DNA of 64,000 bases, from contig JAFLDV010000013.1 in assembly GCA_017302255.1 (NCBI GenBank), forward strand, positions 1-64,000, in the 5' to 3' direction. Position numbers and translations under genes: made by a program. Every line of letters begins with the position of its first letter. The stretch's first letter is position 1. The DNA is from Gammaproteobacteria bacterium. Lineage in GTDB: Bacteria > Pseudomonadota > Gammaproteobacteria > Enterobacterales > Alteromonadaceae. The notes under the pieces were generated by a model, which made no database searches, had not been told where the DNA came from, and worked only from the letters and a program-made list of their open reading frames with translations. Shown here in pieces: positions 35,081 to 44,503 of the stretch.

Positions 35081-38000
35081 TTAGAACGAACCGCGAACAC
35101 CAAAGGCCACGCGTCGACCACTGTCTTCAATCAACAACAGTTGGTTAGCGAAACGACCGCGTTTATGCACGTATTCGTTGGTCAAGTTGATACCTTCAAT
35201 CACCACAGTGAAGTCTTCAGTAATGTCGTAACTCGCGCTTGCATCAATCTGCGCATAGTCTTCAACAATAGTCACACCATCACCGTTGCTTTGTGTCAGT
35301 GATTGCACGAATGCATCACGCCAGTTGTAAGCTATCCGGCCTTGGATTGGACCGTCTTCATAAAACGCCACCAAGTTGTAGGAATCACTCAAACCGGTTA
35401 AGGCAAACACTTGGTTGATGTCAGCTGGGTCCAAATCGGCATTACTACCCACCAATGTCGCGTTGGCCATTACGCCAAAGCCTGAATCAAAGGTGTGTTG
35501 CAGCGCTAATTCAAAACCATCAACAATGGCTGATTCGCCGTTGCTTGGCAGAGTGTTGCTAAACACTGCGACCGCATCGGCACTATCAGCCGCACTTGGG
35601 TTGGTGCCGGTTGACGGATCTTTTAACAAACTACCATCGGCCAGAGTGAAGGTTTTATCTTCGGTAATGTTGATGATGAAGTTCGAAACGTTTTTGCGGA
35701 AATAACCACCCGACAAGTAACTCGCATCGCTGTAATACCATTCCAACGACAAATCGAGGTTAGTTGCGCTAAACGGTTGCAGTGCTGGGTTACCCGAGGT
35801 TGAAGTTAAATCGCCGCCTTGGCGAGTAGTACCAATGACGGTAACTGGCGACATACTTTCCAATGTTGGTCGAGTCAGCGTTTGTGAAGCGGCAAACCGG
35901 CCGACTAAATCATCAGAGATATCTAATTTCACACTAAAGTTTGGCAGGATAGCTTCGTAGCTTGAGCTTTCATCAATCGGCTGTGCCGCGCCAAACTGCG
36001 CCAGCATTTCGGTTTCATCCAAAATCCGCAGGCCATTGACCGGTGCATCAGTACCGTCAACGCCAACACTGGTGCGTTCATAACGAACACCGGCAGTGCT
36101 GCTTAACGGCATACCCGCTAACGAACCTTCAAAGTCCATTTCGAAATATAACGATGCAGTATCTTCACCCACTTCAAAGGATTTGTTGCGTCTAACCGCA
36201 TCAAAGCTAATTGGGTTACCGATGGACGCCGCATATTGCTCTAAGAAGGCAAAGTTTGCTTCGCCATCATGCGCGAGCCATGAGGTTGGCATCCGGCCGC
36301 TACCGCTAACGCCACTTAAGAAATCACTACCAGCATTAAACACATATTGCGGGAAACCGGCCATATTCGGCGCATCTGGATAACCACAGAAGGTACAGTG
36401 GATACCAACACCTTCGTTATCCCAACGCTCTAAGCTCTTGGTTTCACTTGATAACATGGCACCAAATTTCACTTTGGTTAAACCACTAGTCGCATCTTCA
36501 TTCCAAACACCATCCCAACGGAACTGGTCGATATCATCTTCAACCGCCCAACCACGACGCAACATCACGTGCGCACGGCTATTGGCTGGATCTAAGTGAT
36601 TCGATACGCCATCTGGCGTTACGCCCGGCTGATAAGCGGTGCCATTAAGTTCTTGCTGACCGCTGTAGATATTTGGATTAGCACCGGCGAATTCGCTGGC
36701 GTATGGCAAGATATTATCATCTAACTGGAAGCGCACGCGGTTGGCATAACCAATCAATGATAACTGATCACCACGGCCATTATTTGGCTCGCGCTTGGCG
36801 CTTGAGTGGCTGTAGTCAAACTTCATGTTCAGGTTATTGTTGACGTCCCAATCAGCATTCAGACCAAGCGACAGCGTATCGGTCAAACGGTCAAATTTCT
36901 TCGCATGCATGTCTGTTGCCAGACCAACTTCTTGGTACAGGTCAATCACTGTACCGTTGGCGTCAACCACTGGACCTGCGGCATTGCCAAAACCTCTAAT
37001 ATTTGGCGCAGTAAACCAATGGCCGTAAGAGGTTGTATCAGCTTTAACATCAAAATCTGAGTACAACGCATCAGCGGTTAATTCGAGGTTATTGGCTGGC
37101 GCGTATTGCAACACTAAGTTGGCGTTGGTGCGAGTCCGCTCTTCAAAAGTTACTTTGTGGTCGTAGTTACGCGGCGAGAAAATGTTGCCGGTATAAGCAG
37201 CACCATTTTGAGTTTTTGGGTTTGGTACCCCAACGTTTTCCAACCAACCGTCAATTTGCGCTTGGTTTAAACGGGTATCGCGTTGCTGGTGAGAAATAGC
37301 AAGCAATGCACCCATAGTGCCGTCATTAAAAGTATTGCTAATCAAACCAGAGATTTGCGGTGAGGTTTTTTCGCTATTTTCTTCGTAAACGCCTTTGACA
37401 CTGCCAGCCACTTTAAAGCCACCAATGGCGAATGGGCGTGCGGTGTTGACGTTTACGGTAGAACCGATACCACCTGATTGCTGAGTCGCAGTCGAGGTTT
37501 TATGCACATCAAGGCTTCGGACTAATTCCGCAGCGATAGTGTCAAAACTAAAAGCGCGGCTTTGGTTTTCCGACGCCATTTGGCGGCCGTTAACCAAGAC
37601 GGTATTAAATTCTGGGCCAAAACCGCGCACGGTGATCAATTGGCCTTCACCGCCTGAACGGTCGATGGAAACACCAGTGATCCGCTGCAGCGATTCCGCT
37701 AAGTTTGTATCTGGAAATTTGCCAATGTCTTCAGCGGAAATAGAATCCACTACACCACCGGCTTCACGTTTAGAATCCATTGCGCGGCCCAAGGCTCCCC
37801 GAATACCACGCACTTCAATTACTTCGGTCTTTGCTGGTTCGCTATCCTGTTGTGCAAACGCCGGCGCTACTGCGACAGAACTAAAGACTGCCATCACTGC
37901 GGTTGCTACTTTGTTTTTGTTATAATTCGCCATGTCGTCGTTACTCTCGAAAGTCGGATCTATCAAAATAGATACCTGCCCACTTTCGCTAATCACCGGT

Positions 38001-38278
38001 TTTAGCCCGGTATCCTGTAACAGGATGCGCAACGCCTCATTGAGGCTGTACTGACCACGTAACGGATTCGTCACTTTGCCCGCCATCTTATCGATGGGGA
38101 ACAACAAGGTGATGTCAGCCTGTTCAGCAAAACTGATTAGCGAGAGATCGGCTCTTTGTTCTGGAATATTGAAAGCAATCTCAGACGGCTTTTCATTGGC
38201 TAAGGCTGCAGATGATAAATTGCAGACTAACAGCAATGACAGCAAAGGCCGTCGCGTGCGTCGATATCCCCCCCGCAT
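35081..38278 (-). CDS. TonB-dependent receptor with N-terminal STN signalling domain
   Basis: About 1065 residues from ATG 38278 (a TTG at 38356 would add 26). A signal peptide with RRTRR n-region and cleavage after about residue 28 (AALA-N) is followed by an STN domain (about 33-110: FNIPEQRADLSLISFAEQ, then LRGQYSLNEALRILLQ). Next comes a second stretch that itself looks like a signal peptide (about 116-143, MANYNKNK then VATAVMAVFSSVAVAPAFAQ), then the TonB box (TEVIEVRG), the plug (SAEDIGKFPDTNLAESLQRITG) and a barrel ending GVRGSF with terminal Phe. The STN domain means signalling to FecR/FecI at 30035-31712. The internal signal-like segment suggests fusion of an STN module onto a complete receptor precursor. 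Substrate: probably a glycoside, by neighbours. Confidence 0.9.
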   Translation of the reverse strand: MRGGYRRTRRPLLSLLLVCNLSSAALANEKPSEIAFNIPEQRADLSLISFAEQADITLLFPIDKMAGKVTNPLRGQYSLNEALRILLQDTGLKPVISESGQVSILIDPTFESNDDMANYNKNKVATAVMAVFSSVAVAPAFAQQDSEPAKTEVIEVRGIRGALGRAMDSKREAGGVVDSISAEDIGKFPDTNLAESLQRITGVSIDRSGGEGQLITVRGFGPEFNTVLVNGRQMASENQSRAFSFDTIAAELVRSLDVHKTSTATQQSGGIGSTVNVNTARPFAIGGFKVAGSVKGVYEENSEKTSPQISGLISNTFNDGTMGALLAISHQQRDTRLNQAQIDGWLENVGVPNPKTQNGAAYTGNIFSPRNYDHKVTFEERTRTNANLVLQYAPANNLELTADALYSDFDVKADTTSYGHWFTAPNIRGFGNAAGPVVDANGTVIDLYQEVGLATDMHAKKFDRLTDTLSLGLNADWDVNNNLNMKFDYSHSSAKREPNNGRGDQLSLIGYANRVRFQLDDNILPYASEFAGANPNIYSGQQELNGTAYQPGVTPDGVSNHLDPANSRAHVMLRRGWAVEDDIDQFRWDGVWNEDATSGLTKVKFGAMLSSETKSLERWDNEGVGIHCTFCGYPDAPNMAGFPQYVFNAGSDFLSGVSGSGRMPTSWLAHDGEANFAFLEQYAASIGNPISFDAVRRNKSFEVGEDTASLYFEMDFEGSLAGMPLSSTAGVRYERTSVGVDGTDAPVNGLRILDETEMLAQFGAAQPIDESSSYEAILPNFSVKLDISDDLVGRFAASQTLTRPTLESMSPVTVIGTTRQGGDLTSTSGNPALQPFSATNLDLSLEWYYSDASYLSGGYFRKNVSNFIINITEDKTFTLADGSLLKDPSTGTNPSAADSADAVAVFSNTLPSNGESAIVDGFELALQHTFDSGFGVMANATLVGSNADLDPADINQVFALTGLSDSYNLVAFYEDGPIQGRIAYNWRDAFVQSLTQSNGDGVTIVEDYAQIDASASYDITEDFTVVIEGINLTNEYVHKRGRFANQLLLIEDSGRRVAFGVRGSF

Positions 38279-38670
38279 GTACTTACGCCATGCAGAGTAC
38301 CAAGACGACAGAGCGCGAATTTTCCGCCATATCTTTTGAAACAAGCTATAAAACAATTGGTGTAAACCTCTCCCCTGTCTGGGCCGATCTATTTGTTTTT
38401 ATTATTATTTTTTTTATTTTAATTTTTTTATTTTATTCGGCTCGCGCACCCCAACACCACCGCAATAACTGCAGCGAAGAAGTGAAGGTAGGTTTGTAGC
38501 AAAGACGATATCACCGAATTTTTTTGTTTTCGCCTGGCATTTTGGTTGATGGTAATGGGATGCACAGGGCAATTTTTATCAGCGACTTACCACTTTTTAA
38601 CCGAAGTTAGTGGTTTGTACCACACTTTTTTTCAGCAAGGGGCTTCTTAGAGACAAGCTTAAAGGGAAGT
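38279..38670. other. T-rich intergenic region upstream of the STN receptor
   Basis: About 390 bp. A tract at 38390-38437 is almost pure T with a few A/G on the plus strand (A-rich on the coding strand of the receptor) and could act as an UP element or curved DNA. No gene is seen. The downstream part merges with the REP-like repeats. Confidence 0.4.
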
Positions 38671-38858
38671 GATCAATGGGGTCAGACTCATTGTAACCAA
38701 TTGGGGTCAGAATCATTGATCTAGTGAATTACCAGCTTGGAACAGCTGCCGAACTGCCCCTCAATGTTCATTAGGCCTTGCCAAAGCAACCTAACCAATT
38801 GATTTGCGGTGACTCACTTGAACAAGCGTCAATCAATGATCTCTGCCCCTATTGATCC
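38671..38858. repeat. Three REP-like copies, last one inverted (REPIN/MITE-like)
   Basis: GATCAATGGGGTCAGACTCA at 38671 and AATTGGGGTCAGAATCATTG at 38699 are direct copies. GATCTCTGCCCCTATTGATC at 38839 is the inverted copy (reverse complement GATCAATAGGGGCAGAGATC). Together they bound an element of about 190 bp without a gene. GGGGTCAGA repeats are known beside REP-associated (Y1) transposases; none is present here. A related CAATGGGGTCAATG lies at 49353. Confidence 0.6.
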
Positions 38859-38863
38859 TGCGG

Positions 38864-39670
38864 TTAGTCGAGCTTACGCAGCCAGATATTGCGGAAACTG
38901 ACTTTATCGCCGTGATCTTGCAGTTTGATTGGCGCGCAGCCATGTACCGGTTGCTGCGGATGGCCTATCCATTCGGTGGTGCCGGCAATTTCACTGTGAT
39001 TTTGTACGACCACGCCGTTATGAAGCACTGTGACAAAACCTGGGCTTAGCCGCTTTTGGCCGTTAAAACGTGGCGCTTGGTAAATAATGTCGTAAATTTG
39101 CCACTCGCCGGTTGGGCGCATGGCGTTGACTAGCGGCATTTTTTGCTTGTAAATGGCGCCAGCTTGACCGTTTGGATAGGTCTCATTTTGGTAGGAATCC
39201 AAAATTTGCACTTCGTATTTTTCTTGCAAGAAAATACCGCTGTTGTTGCGCTGTTGGCCTTTTTTCGTCGGATCTGCGGGTGGCGAACGCCACTCTACAT
39301 GCAGTTGCACATCACAAAAACTGGCTTTGGTGCGAATATCACCGGTGCCGGGCACCACAGTGAGCACCCCATCTTTTAATTGCCAACCAGCAGAGCCTTG
39401 GCTATTCACGCTTTGCCATTGTGATAAATCCGCGCCAATTAGATTTATCGCATCAGAAGGCACGCCACTCTGCGGCGCACTGACCACTGTAGGCACCGGT
39501 GTCCACACTTCAGTGCGAGCAGCTTGCGCGTGACGATCAGCATCAGACATTTTGGCAAGCTCAGCCGCCGTTGGAAACACCTCGGCAGCCGCATTTTTCG
39601 CCTCTGCAGCCATTAAATGCGGAGCCGAAACACTTGCCAGCAGCAAGCTGATGGGTAGTAACATTTTCAT
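38864..39670 (-). CDS. 3-keto-disaccharide hydrolase (DUF1080 family)
   Basis: 268 residues with a signal peptide (about 1-21, LMAA-E). The DUF1080 concanavalin-like fold is indicated by NNSGIFLQEKYEVQILDSY, QAGAIYKQKMP, GEWQIYDIIYQAP, VTVLHNGVVVQNH and the C-terminal VSFRNIWLRKLD. Family members cleave 3-keto-glycosides formed by FAD glycoside 3-dehydrogenases. The dehydrogenase and its export subunit are the next two genes upstream on the same strand, which makes this assignment firm. It is the last gene of the 3-keto group and is periplasmic, so oxidised sugars may be hydrolysed before uptake. AAGGAATAATA precedes the ATG. Confidence 0.88.
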   Translation of the reverse strand: MKMLLPISLLLASVSAPHLMAAEAKNAAAEVFPTAAELAKMSDADRHAQAARTEVWTPVPTVVSAPQSGVPSDAINLIGADLSQWQSVNSQGSAGWQLKDGVLTVVPGTGDIRTKASFCDVQLHVEWRSPPADPTKKGQQRNNSGIFLQEKYEVQILDSYQNETYPNGQAGAIYKQKMPLVNAMRPTGEWQIYDIIYQAPRFNGQKRLSPGFVTVLHNGVVVQNHSEIAGTTEWIGHPQQPVHGCAPIKLQDHGDKVSFRNIWLRKLD

Positions 39671-39780
39671 TATTATTCCTTATTCAAAACGGGCAAACAT
39701 GAAGTCTGCGCTGCGGTGGTTGCCTGCTTAAAGTCTCAGCACCGACACTCACCTTGAGTAATACCGCTAAGCATTGGCGA

Positions 39781-40386
39781 TCAGGTCGCCCAAGCTCGAT
39801 CACCCACTTTATATGGCATAGCACCGTCGTAGCCGCCCGGAATAGCGCTATAACGCAGCACTTCAGTTGCCCCCACTTTTGAGGTGAAAAATACAAAAAT
39901 TGTGAGCTGTTTCAATAAGGTAAAATAATGTGGGCCTATCAGCTTCTGCTGCCCTGGCTTAGTCTTACTCATATTGGTGCTGTCATTGCCAGCCAATTGA
40001 CCGTTGTGCAAGCGCGCTTCAGCATCTAGCTCAGTGCATAACTTCAGGCGTTCGCTAGGGGTTAAGGCGAGAAAATCGCGTTGATACTGCTTTTGGCAAC
40101 GTTGTTGCAGTTGTCGCAAACCATCTAAAAACCAGCTTTGCTCTTCTTTGCTATAGCAATCAGTAACTTGCACTGCCATTTGTGCGCCGCAGCCCGCATC
40201 TTTTGCCCCTGGCGTTTTGGTGCGCGGCAAAATAGTTTCGGCGATTTCATCGAGCAAATTTAGATCTTTTGCCGAAAACAGACTCGCACCTGCAGCTTGC
40301 ACAATGCCAGCTGCAAGCGCTTGACCACCAACAAAAGCAAAACCAGTGGCCGCGACAATCATTTTTAATAAATCACGACGCTCCAT
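39781..40386 (-). CDS. Gluconate 2-dehydrogenase subunit 3 family protein (Tat-exported small subunit)
   Basis: 201 residues with a twin-arginine signal (ERRDLLKMIVAATGFAFVGG). The mature part has LDEIAETILPRTKTPGAKDAG, the usual core of the family, and ends VLRYSAIPGGYDGAMPYK. In related FAD glucose/glycoside dehydrogenases this subunit carries the signal peptide and takes the leaderless catalytic subunit across by hitch-hiking. The GMC gene ends 1 bp before this ATG (TAATATG), fitting a 1:1 complex. Confidence 0.9.
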   Translation of the reverse strand: MERRDLLKMIVAATGFAFVGGQALAAGIVQAAGASLFSAKDLNLLDEIAETILPRTKTPGAKDAGCGAQMAVQVTDCYSKEEQSWFLDGLRQLQQRCQKQYQRDFLALTPSERLKLCTELDAEARLHNGQLAGNDSTNMSKTKPGQQKLIGPHYFTLLKQLTIFVFFTSKVGATEVLRYSAIPGGYDGAMPYKVGDRAWAT

Positions 40387-40387
40387 A

Positions 40388-42079
40388 TTACAGCTCCCCT
40401 TTTTTCAGTGCTTCGACCGCAAAATTGGCGGCGCGGGCAGTTAAAGCCATATAAGTCAGCGACGGATTGACGCAGGAGGACGAAGTCATACAAGCGCCAT
40501 CGGTAACAAACACGTTAGGCGCATCCCACACTTGGTTGTTGCCGTTAAGCACCGAGGTTTTCGCATCGCGCCCCATCCGCGCCGTGCCCATTTCATGAAT
40601 GCCCATGCCAACGCCATAATCGCCGTTGTAACCCTGCACGTTTTTCACGCCAGCGGCCTCGAAAAACGCCATGGCGTCGGTCATCATGTCTTTGCGCATG
40701 CGAATTTCGTTGGCTTTTAGCTCAACGTCCATCGCCAGCACCGGCAAGCCCCACTTATCTTTCACGCTGCGGTCGAGGAAAATGCGGTTGCTGGCGTCTG
40801 GCAACATTTCGCCAAAACCGCCCATCCCGATGGTCCAGCCGCCAGGCTCTGTCAGCGCCGCTTTTAAATCTGCGCCCACGCCTAATTCCGCAACATCCCG
40901 TCGCCAGTTGTAACGACTGGCCGAACCTTGATAGCCAAATCCGCGTAAATAATCACGTTTATCGGAACCCCAGTTGGCAAATCGCGGCACATAAAAGCCG
41001 GTTGGCCGACGTCCGGAGTAATATTTATCCAAATACCCGTCAACATCACCATAAGCGCCAGCGTTTAAGTGGTGGTCCATCACGTTACGACCTAACGCAT
41101 CGCTGCTTGAGCCTAAACCGCCTTCCCAGACATCAGTGGCAGAATTCATTAAAATCCAAGTCGAATTAAACGAGGAGGCATTTAAGAATATGATTTTGCT
41201 GGTGTATTCAATAGTTTGGTTGGTTTCACTGTCCAACACTTCCACACCGCGTGCGCGTTTTTTGTCTTTGTCATACAGCACTTGCGTGACAATAGAAAAG
41301 GGCCGAATGGTCAGATTGCCGGTTTTAACCGCCGCCGGCAGTGTCGCCGATTGCGTGCTGAAATAAGCGCCAAATGGGCAGCCCAACCAACATTTTGAGC
41401 GATATTGGCAGTTCACCCGATTCTGCTCAGGTTTTGGCTGGGTGATATTTGCGGTGCGTCCACAAATCAAATGACGGCTGCCACCAAAGGCTTTTTTGAT
41501 CCGTGCTGCAATATCTTTTTCGACGATGTTTAGCTCAAATGCTGGCAAATACTGCCCATCTGGCAGCACATCGATACCATCACGATTACCGGAGATCCCA
41601 GCAAAGCGTTCTACATAATCGTACCAAGGCGCTAAATCGGCGTAACGAATTGGCCAATCAACGGCGATACCTTCGCGAGCATTGGCAGTAAAATCAGCTT
41701 CATTTAACCGATAACTTTGCCGTCCCCATAACAGCGAGCGACCGCCCATATGATAGCCACGGTACCAATCAAAGCGCTTTTTCTCGACATAAGGGCTCTC
41801 TTTTTCATTCGCCCACATGCCAAAAGTACTTTCGTTCAGTGGGTAATCGCGCTTGAGCACCGGATAGGCATCTTTCATCAATTGCGTAGGGCGGTCACGA
41901 TGCGGATAGTCCCAAGCTTCTTTAAAAGCGTTGGTGTAATCTTTAACGTGCTCGATATTGCGACCACGTTCTAAAAGCAGCACTTTTAGGCCTTTCTCGG
42001 TCAGCTCTTTTGCTGCCCAACCACCGCTGATGCCGGAGCCGACGACGATAGCGTCGTAGTGATTTTGCGCCAATGCCAT
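40388..42079 (-). CDS. GMC-family FAD dehydrogenase (probable glycoside 3-dehydrogenase)
   Basis: 563 residues. FAD-binding VVGSGISGGWAAKELTEKG at about 12-30; substrate-channel region GGRSLLWGRQSYRL; a Cys cluster NCQYRSKCWLGCPFGAY (about 220-236) resembling the Fe-S-binding segment of FAD-dependent glucose dehydrogenases; and the C-terminal GMC motif HEMGTARMG with NPSLTYMALTARAA. There is no signal peptide, consistent with co-export with the Tat subunit directly downstream. Together with DUF1080, isomerases and a Gfo/Idh/MocA enzyme it points to oxidation at C3 of glucosides. A gluconate or glucose dehydrogenase is the alternative. Confidence 0.9.
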   Translation of the reverse strand: MALAQNHYDAIVVGSGISGGWAAKELTEKGLKVLLLERGRNIEHVKDYTNAFKEAWDYPHRDRPTQLMKDAYPVLKRDYPLNESTFGMWANEKESPYVEKKRFDWYRGYHMGGRSLLWGRQSYRLNEADFTANAREGIAVDWPIRYADLAPWYDYVERFAGISGNRDGIDVLPDGQYLPAFELNIVEKDIAARIKKAFGGSRHLICGRTANITQPKPEQNRVNCQYRSKCWLGCPFGAYFSTQSATLPAAVKTGNLTIRPFSIVTQVLYDKDKKRARGVEVLDSETNQTIEYTSKIIFLNASSFNSTWILMNSATDVWEGGLGSSSDALGRNVMDHHLNAGAYGDVDGYLDKYYSGRRPTGFYVPRFANWGSDKRDYLRGFGYQGSASRYNWRRDVAELGVGADLKAALTEPGGWTIGMGGFGEMLPDASNRIFLDRSVKDKWGLPVLAMDVELKANEIRMRKDMMTDAMAFFEAAGVKNVQGYNGDYGVGMGIHEMGTARMGRDAKTSVLNGNNQVWDAPNVFVTDGACMTSSSCVNPSLTYMALTARAANFAVEALKKGEL

Positions 42080-42116
42080 TTATAATCCCCTGTTATTTGT
42101 GTTATTCGTCATCAAC

Positions 42117-43160
42117 TTAGACATCGCAGATCTGAATAGCAGCGGCAAGTGATTGCGCTTTGCCATCGACAGTTACTGGTGTCGGCATAAATTCTTGCGC
42201 CAAGTAACCGCGATAGCCGGTGGCGAGAATAGCCTTGGCGATCGCTGGATAATTAAGCTCTTGGCTGTCATCAATTTCATGCCGACCAGGCACCCCGGCA
42301 GTGTGGTAATGGCCAAAATATTGATGATGTTTGCGGATCGTGCTGATGATGTCGCCTTCCATAATTTGCATATGGTAGATATCAAACAACAACTTAAAGT
42401 GCTCAGACTGCAGACGCTGGCAAAGCTCAATGCCAAAGGCTGAGCTATCCGCCAGATAATCTGGGTGGTCAACTTTGCTATTAAATAGCTCCATTTGCAG
42501 CACCACCCCACGTGCTTGGGCTTTCCCCAGCACTTGTTGTAAACCGCTCACCGCATTGGTTAGCGCAGTTTCTTTATCCATGCCGCGGGCATTGCCAGCA
42601 AAGCAAATCAGATTTTTGTAACCAGCATCGGCAACTAAATCAATATGTTGCAGGTAGCGCTTAATGAGCTCAGGGTGGTTTTTTCGCTCGCACCAACCGT
42701 CGACCAAATTCAATTCCGCGCCATTACACATGGCGCAGTCGATGCCATATTGTTTGAGAATTGGCCATTCCGCTGGCCCCACTAAATCAATGGCACTAAA
42801 CCCGAGCGACTGCACCAACTGACAAAGTTCCGGCAGTGACAAATGACTGTAAGTCCAACGCGCAACTGAATGGCGGATCCGGCCTTTTAGCGGCAACTTG
42901 CTAGCCAAAGCACTGGTAGCGGAATTTGTGGCCAAGGCATTTGTGGCAGAGGAATTAGTCACAGCGGCATTAGGCTGACCACTGCTGCACGCTGCCAAGC
43001 TGCCGACCACACCAAGCGCCACCGTGCTGCCTGCAATCTGCTTGAGCACAGCGCGGCGGCTTAGCAAAAGCTCGTTGTCGCTTGGCACAAGCTCGCTGTC
43101 GCCTGGCAGTTCAGCCAATTGCTCAGGTGCTGCTGACTTAATCATGAGGTTGCTCGTCAT
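42117..43160 (-). CDS. Sugar phosphate isomerase/epimerase-like TIM barrel, Tat lipoprotein
   Basis: 347 residues. The N-terminus has SRRAVLKQIAGSTVALG and the lipobox SLAAC (about 58), so it is a candidate Tat-exported lipoprotein. A short repetitive Ala/Thr/Asn linker (NSSATNALATNSATSALAS) follows. The AP-endonuclease-2-type barrel has LPELCQLVQSLGFSAIDLVGP, CAMCNGAELNL, LQMELFNSK, FDIYHMQIMEGD, HYHTAGVPGRHE and GYRGYLAQEFMP, with Glu/His/Asp metal ligands in place; it resembles hydroxypyruvate isomerase. It overlaps the MFS gene upstream by 23 bp, so the two are coupled. Likely acts on a 3-keto sugar in the periplasm (inference). Confidence 0.85.
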   Translation of the reverse strand: MTSNLMIKSAAPEQLAELPGDSELVPSDNELLLSRRAVLKQIAGSTVALGVVGSLAACSSGQPNAAVTNSSATNALATNSATSALASKLPLKGRIRHSVARWTYSHLSLPELCQLVQSLGFSAIDLVGPAEWPILKQYGIDCAMCNGAELNLVDGWCERKNHPELIKRYLQHIDLVADAGYKNLICFAGNARGMDKETALTNAVSGLQQVLGKAQARGVVLQMELFNSKVDHPDYLADSSAFGIELCQRLQSEHFKLLFDIYHMQIMEGDIISTIRKHHQYFGHYHTAGVPGRHEIDDSQELNYPAIAKAILATGYRGYLAQEFMPTPVTVDGKAQSLAAAIQICDV

Positions 43161-44367
43161 TGAGTTTTTCGTTTTTGAACACTAAGACAAACAACACCAA
43201 AACCACGGCAGCAAAGGCTGCAGGGAACAACCAAATTTGTTGCCAATCCGCGCCAGCATCAGTGGTGAACGCTTGGGTGACTTGGCCGGCGATACTAAAG
43301 CCAATCAACATGCCAATGCCATAGGTCGCCAAAGTGATTAAGCCTTGCGCCGAACTTTTAAAGGCCGCGCCCGCTTTGCTGTGGGTATAAATTTGGCCTG
43401 AGACAAAAAAGAAGTCGTAACAAATACCGTGCAGTGCAATACCTAACAACAACATCAGCATGCCAGAGCCGGCATCGCCGTATGCGAACAGCACATAACG
43501 TAGCACCCACGCCGCCATGCCAAGAATTAGGGTCCAACGAATGCCAAACCGCTGTAAAAAGATTGGCAGCGCCAACATAAAGGCGACTTCTGACACTTGG
43601 CCCAAGGTCATTTTGCCGGTAGCATTCTCAACACCCACTGCCGTTAAAAACGGATTGGCATTTTGGTAATAGAACGCCAGTGGAATACAAATCAAAATGG
43701 ATGACAGAAAAAACAGCGCAAAATTTCTATCTTTTAATAACTTCAGCGCATCTAAGCCAAGCAACTCGCCCAATTTAATGGCTTGACCGCGCGAAGCCGG
43801 CGGCGTCGCAGGCAAGCTAAAACTATAAAAACCCAGTAGAGCCGAAGCGATAGCACCCAGCATGAAGGTATTTTGCAATGCGCCTTCAGCAATCGCGGTA
43901 GTAGCATCCCAAGCAAAGCCGTAACTGATCACTAAGCCTGCAACCACCCAACCGATGGTGCCCCACACCCGGATCTGACCGAACTCGCGTTCTGGTTGCT
44001 GTAGCTGGGCAAAGGCAACGGAATTGACCAAGGCCAATGTTGGCATATAGGCCAGCATATAGCCGAGCACCAGTGGATAAAATGCTGAAAAATCAGCAGC
44101 CTGCGCCATCAAATACATGAGGACTGCGCCAATTAAGTGCAAGATCCCCAAAATGCGTTCTGCGTTAAAAAAGCGGTCGGCAATCAGCCCGACAAAAAAT
44201 GGTGCGATAATGGCGCCCCAACTTTGGCTGGCGAAAGCTGCGCCAATTTGCGGCCCATCCGCCTTGAGTGTTTGGCTTAAGAATGTCCCTAAAGTGACAA
44301 ACCACGCCCCCCAAATAAAGAACTGCAAAAACATCATACTGCCTAGGCGGATCTTGATTGCTTGCAT
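43138..44367 (-). CDS. NHS-family MFS permease (nucleoside:H+ symporter-like)
   Basis: 409 residues, 12 predicted helices. The pattern RLGSMMFLQFFIWGAWFVTLG at the N-terminus, FVGLIADRFFNAERILG, REFGQIRVWGTIGWVVAGL, and LHGICYDFFFVSGQIYTHSKAG is typical of the NupG/XapB group (MFS_NHS). Here the neighbours are 3-keto-sugar enzymes, so it more probably carries the product of periplasmic oxidation and hydrolysis into the cytoplasm than a nucleoside. The stop overlaps the start of the Tat TIM-barrel gene. GGGGATAG is upstream of the ATG. Confidence 0.88.
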   Translation of the reverse strand: MQAIKIRLGSMMFLQFFIWGAWFVTLGTFLSQTLKADGPQIGAAFASQSWGAIIAPFFVGLIADRFFNAERILGILHLIGAVLMYLMAQAADFSAFYPLVLGYMLAYMPTLALVNSVAFAQLQQPEREFGQIRVWGTIGWVVAGLVISYGFAWDATTAIAEGALQNTFMLGAIASALLGFYSFSLPATPPASRGQAIKLGELLGLDALKLLKDRNFALFFLSSILICIPLAFYYQNANPFLTAVGVENATGKMTLGQVSEVAFMLALPIFLQRFGIRWTLILGMAAWVLRYVLFAYGDAGSGMLMLLLGIALHGICYDFFFVSGQIYTHSKAGAAFKSSAQGLITLATYGIGMLIGFSIAGQVTQAFTTDAGADWQQIWLFPAAFAAVVLVLFVLVFKNEKLNDEQPHD

Positions 44368-44503
44368 CGTGCTATCCCCGTTTATTGTTATTTGTTATGT
44401 ATTTTTTCTTGGTAAGACAACTACTTGTAATAAAACTGCTTGGAACTAAACACCACTACTGTTTGGCTGACACGAGCAAAAGCGCTTCGCTCGTAAGCGC
44501 CAG

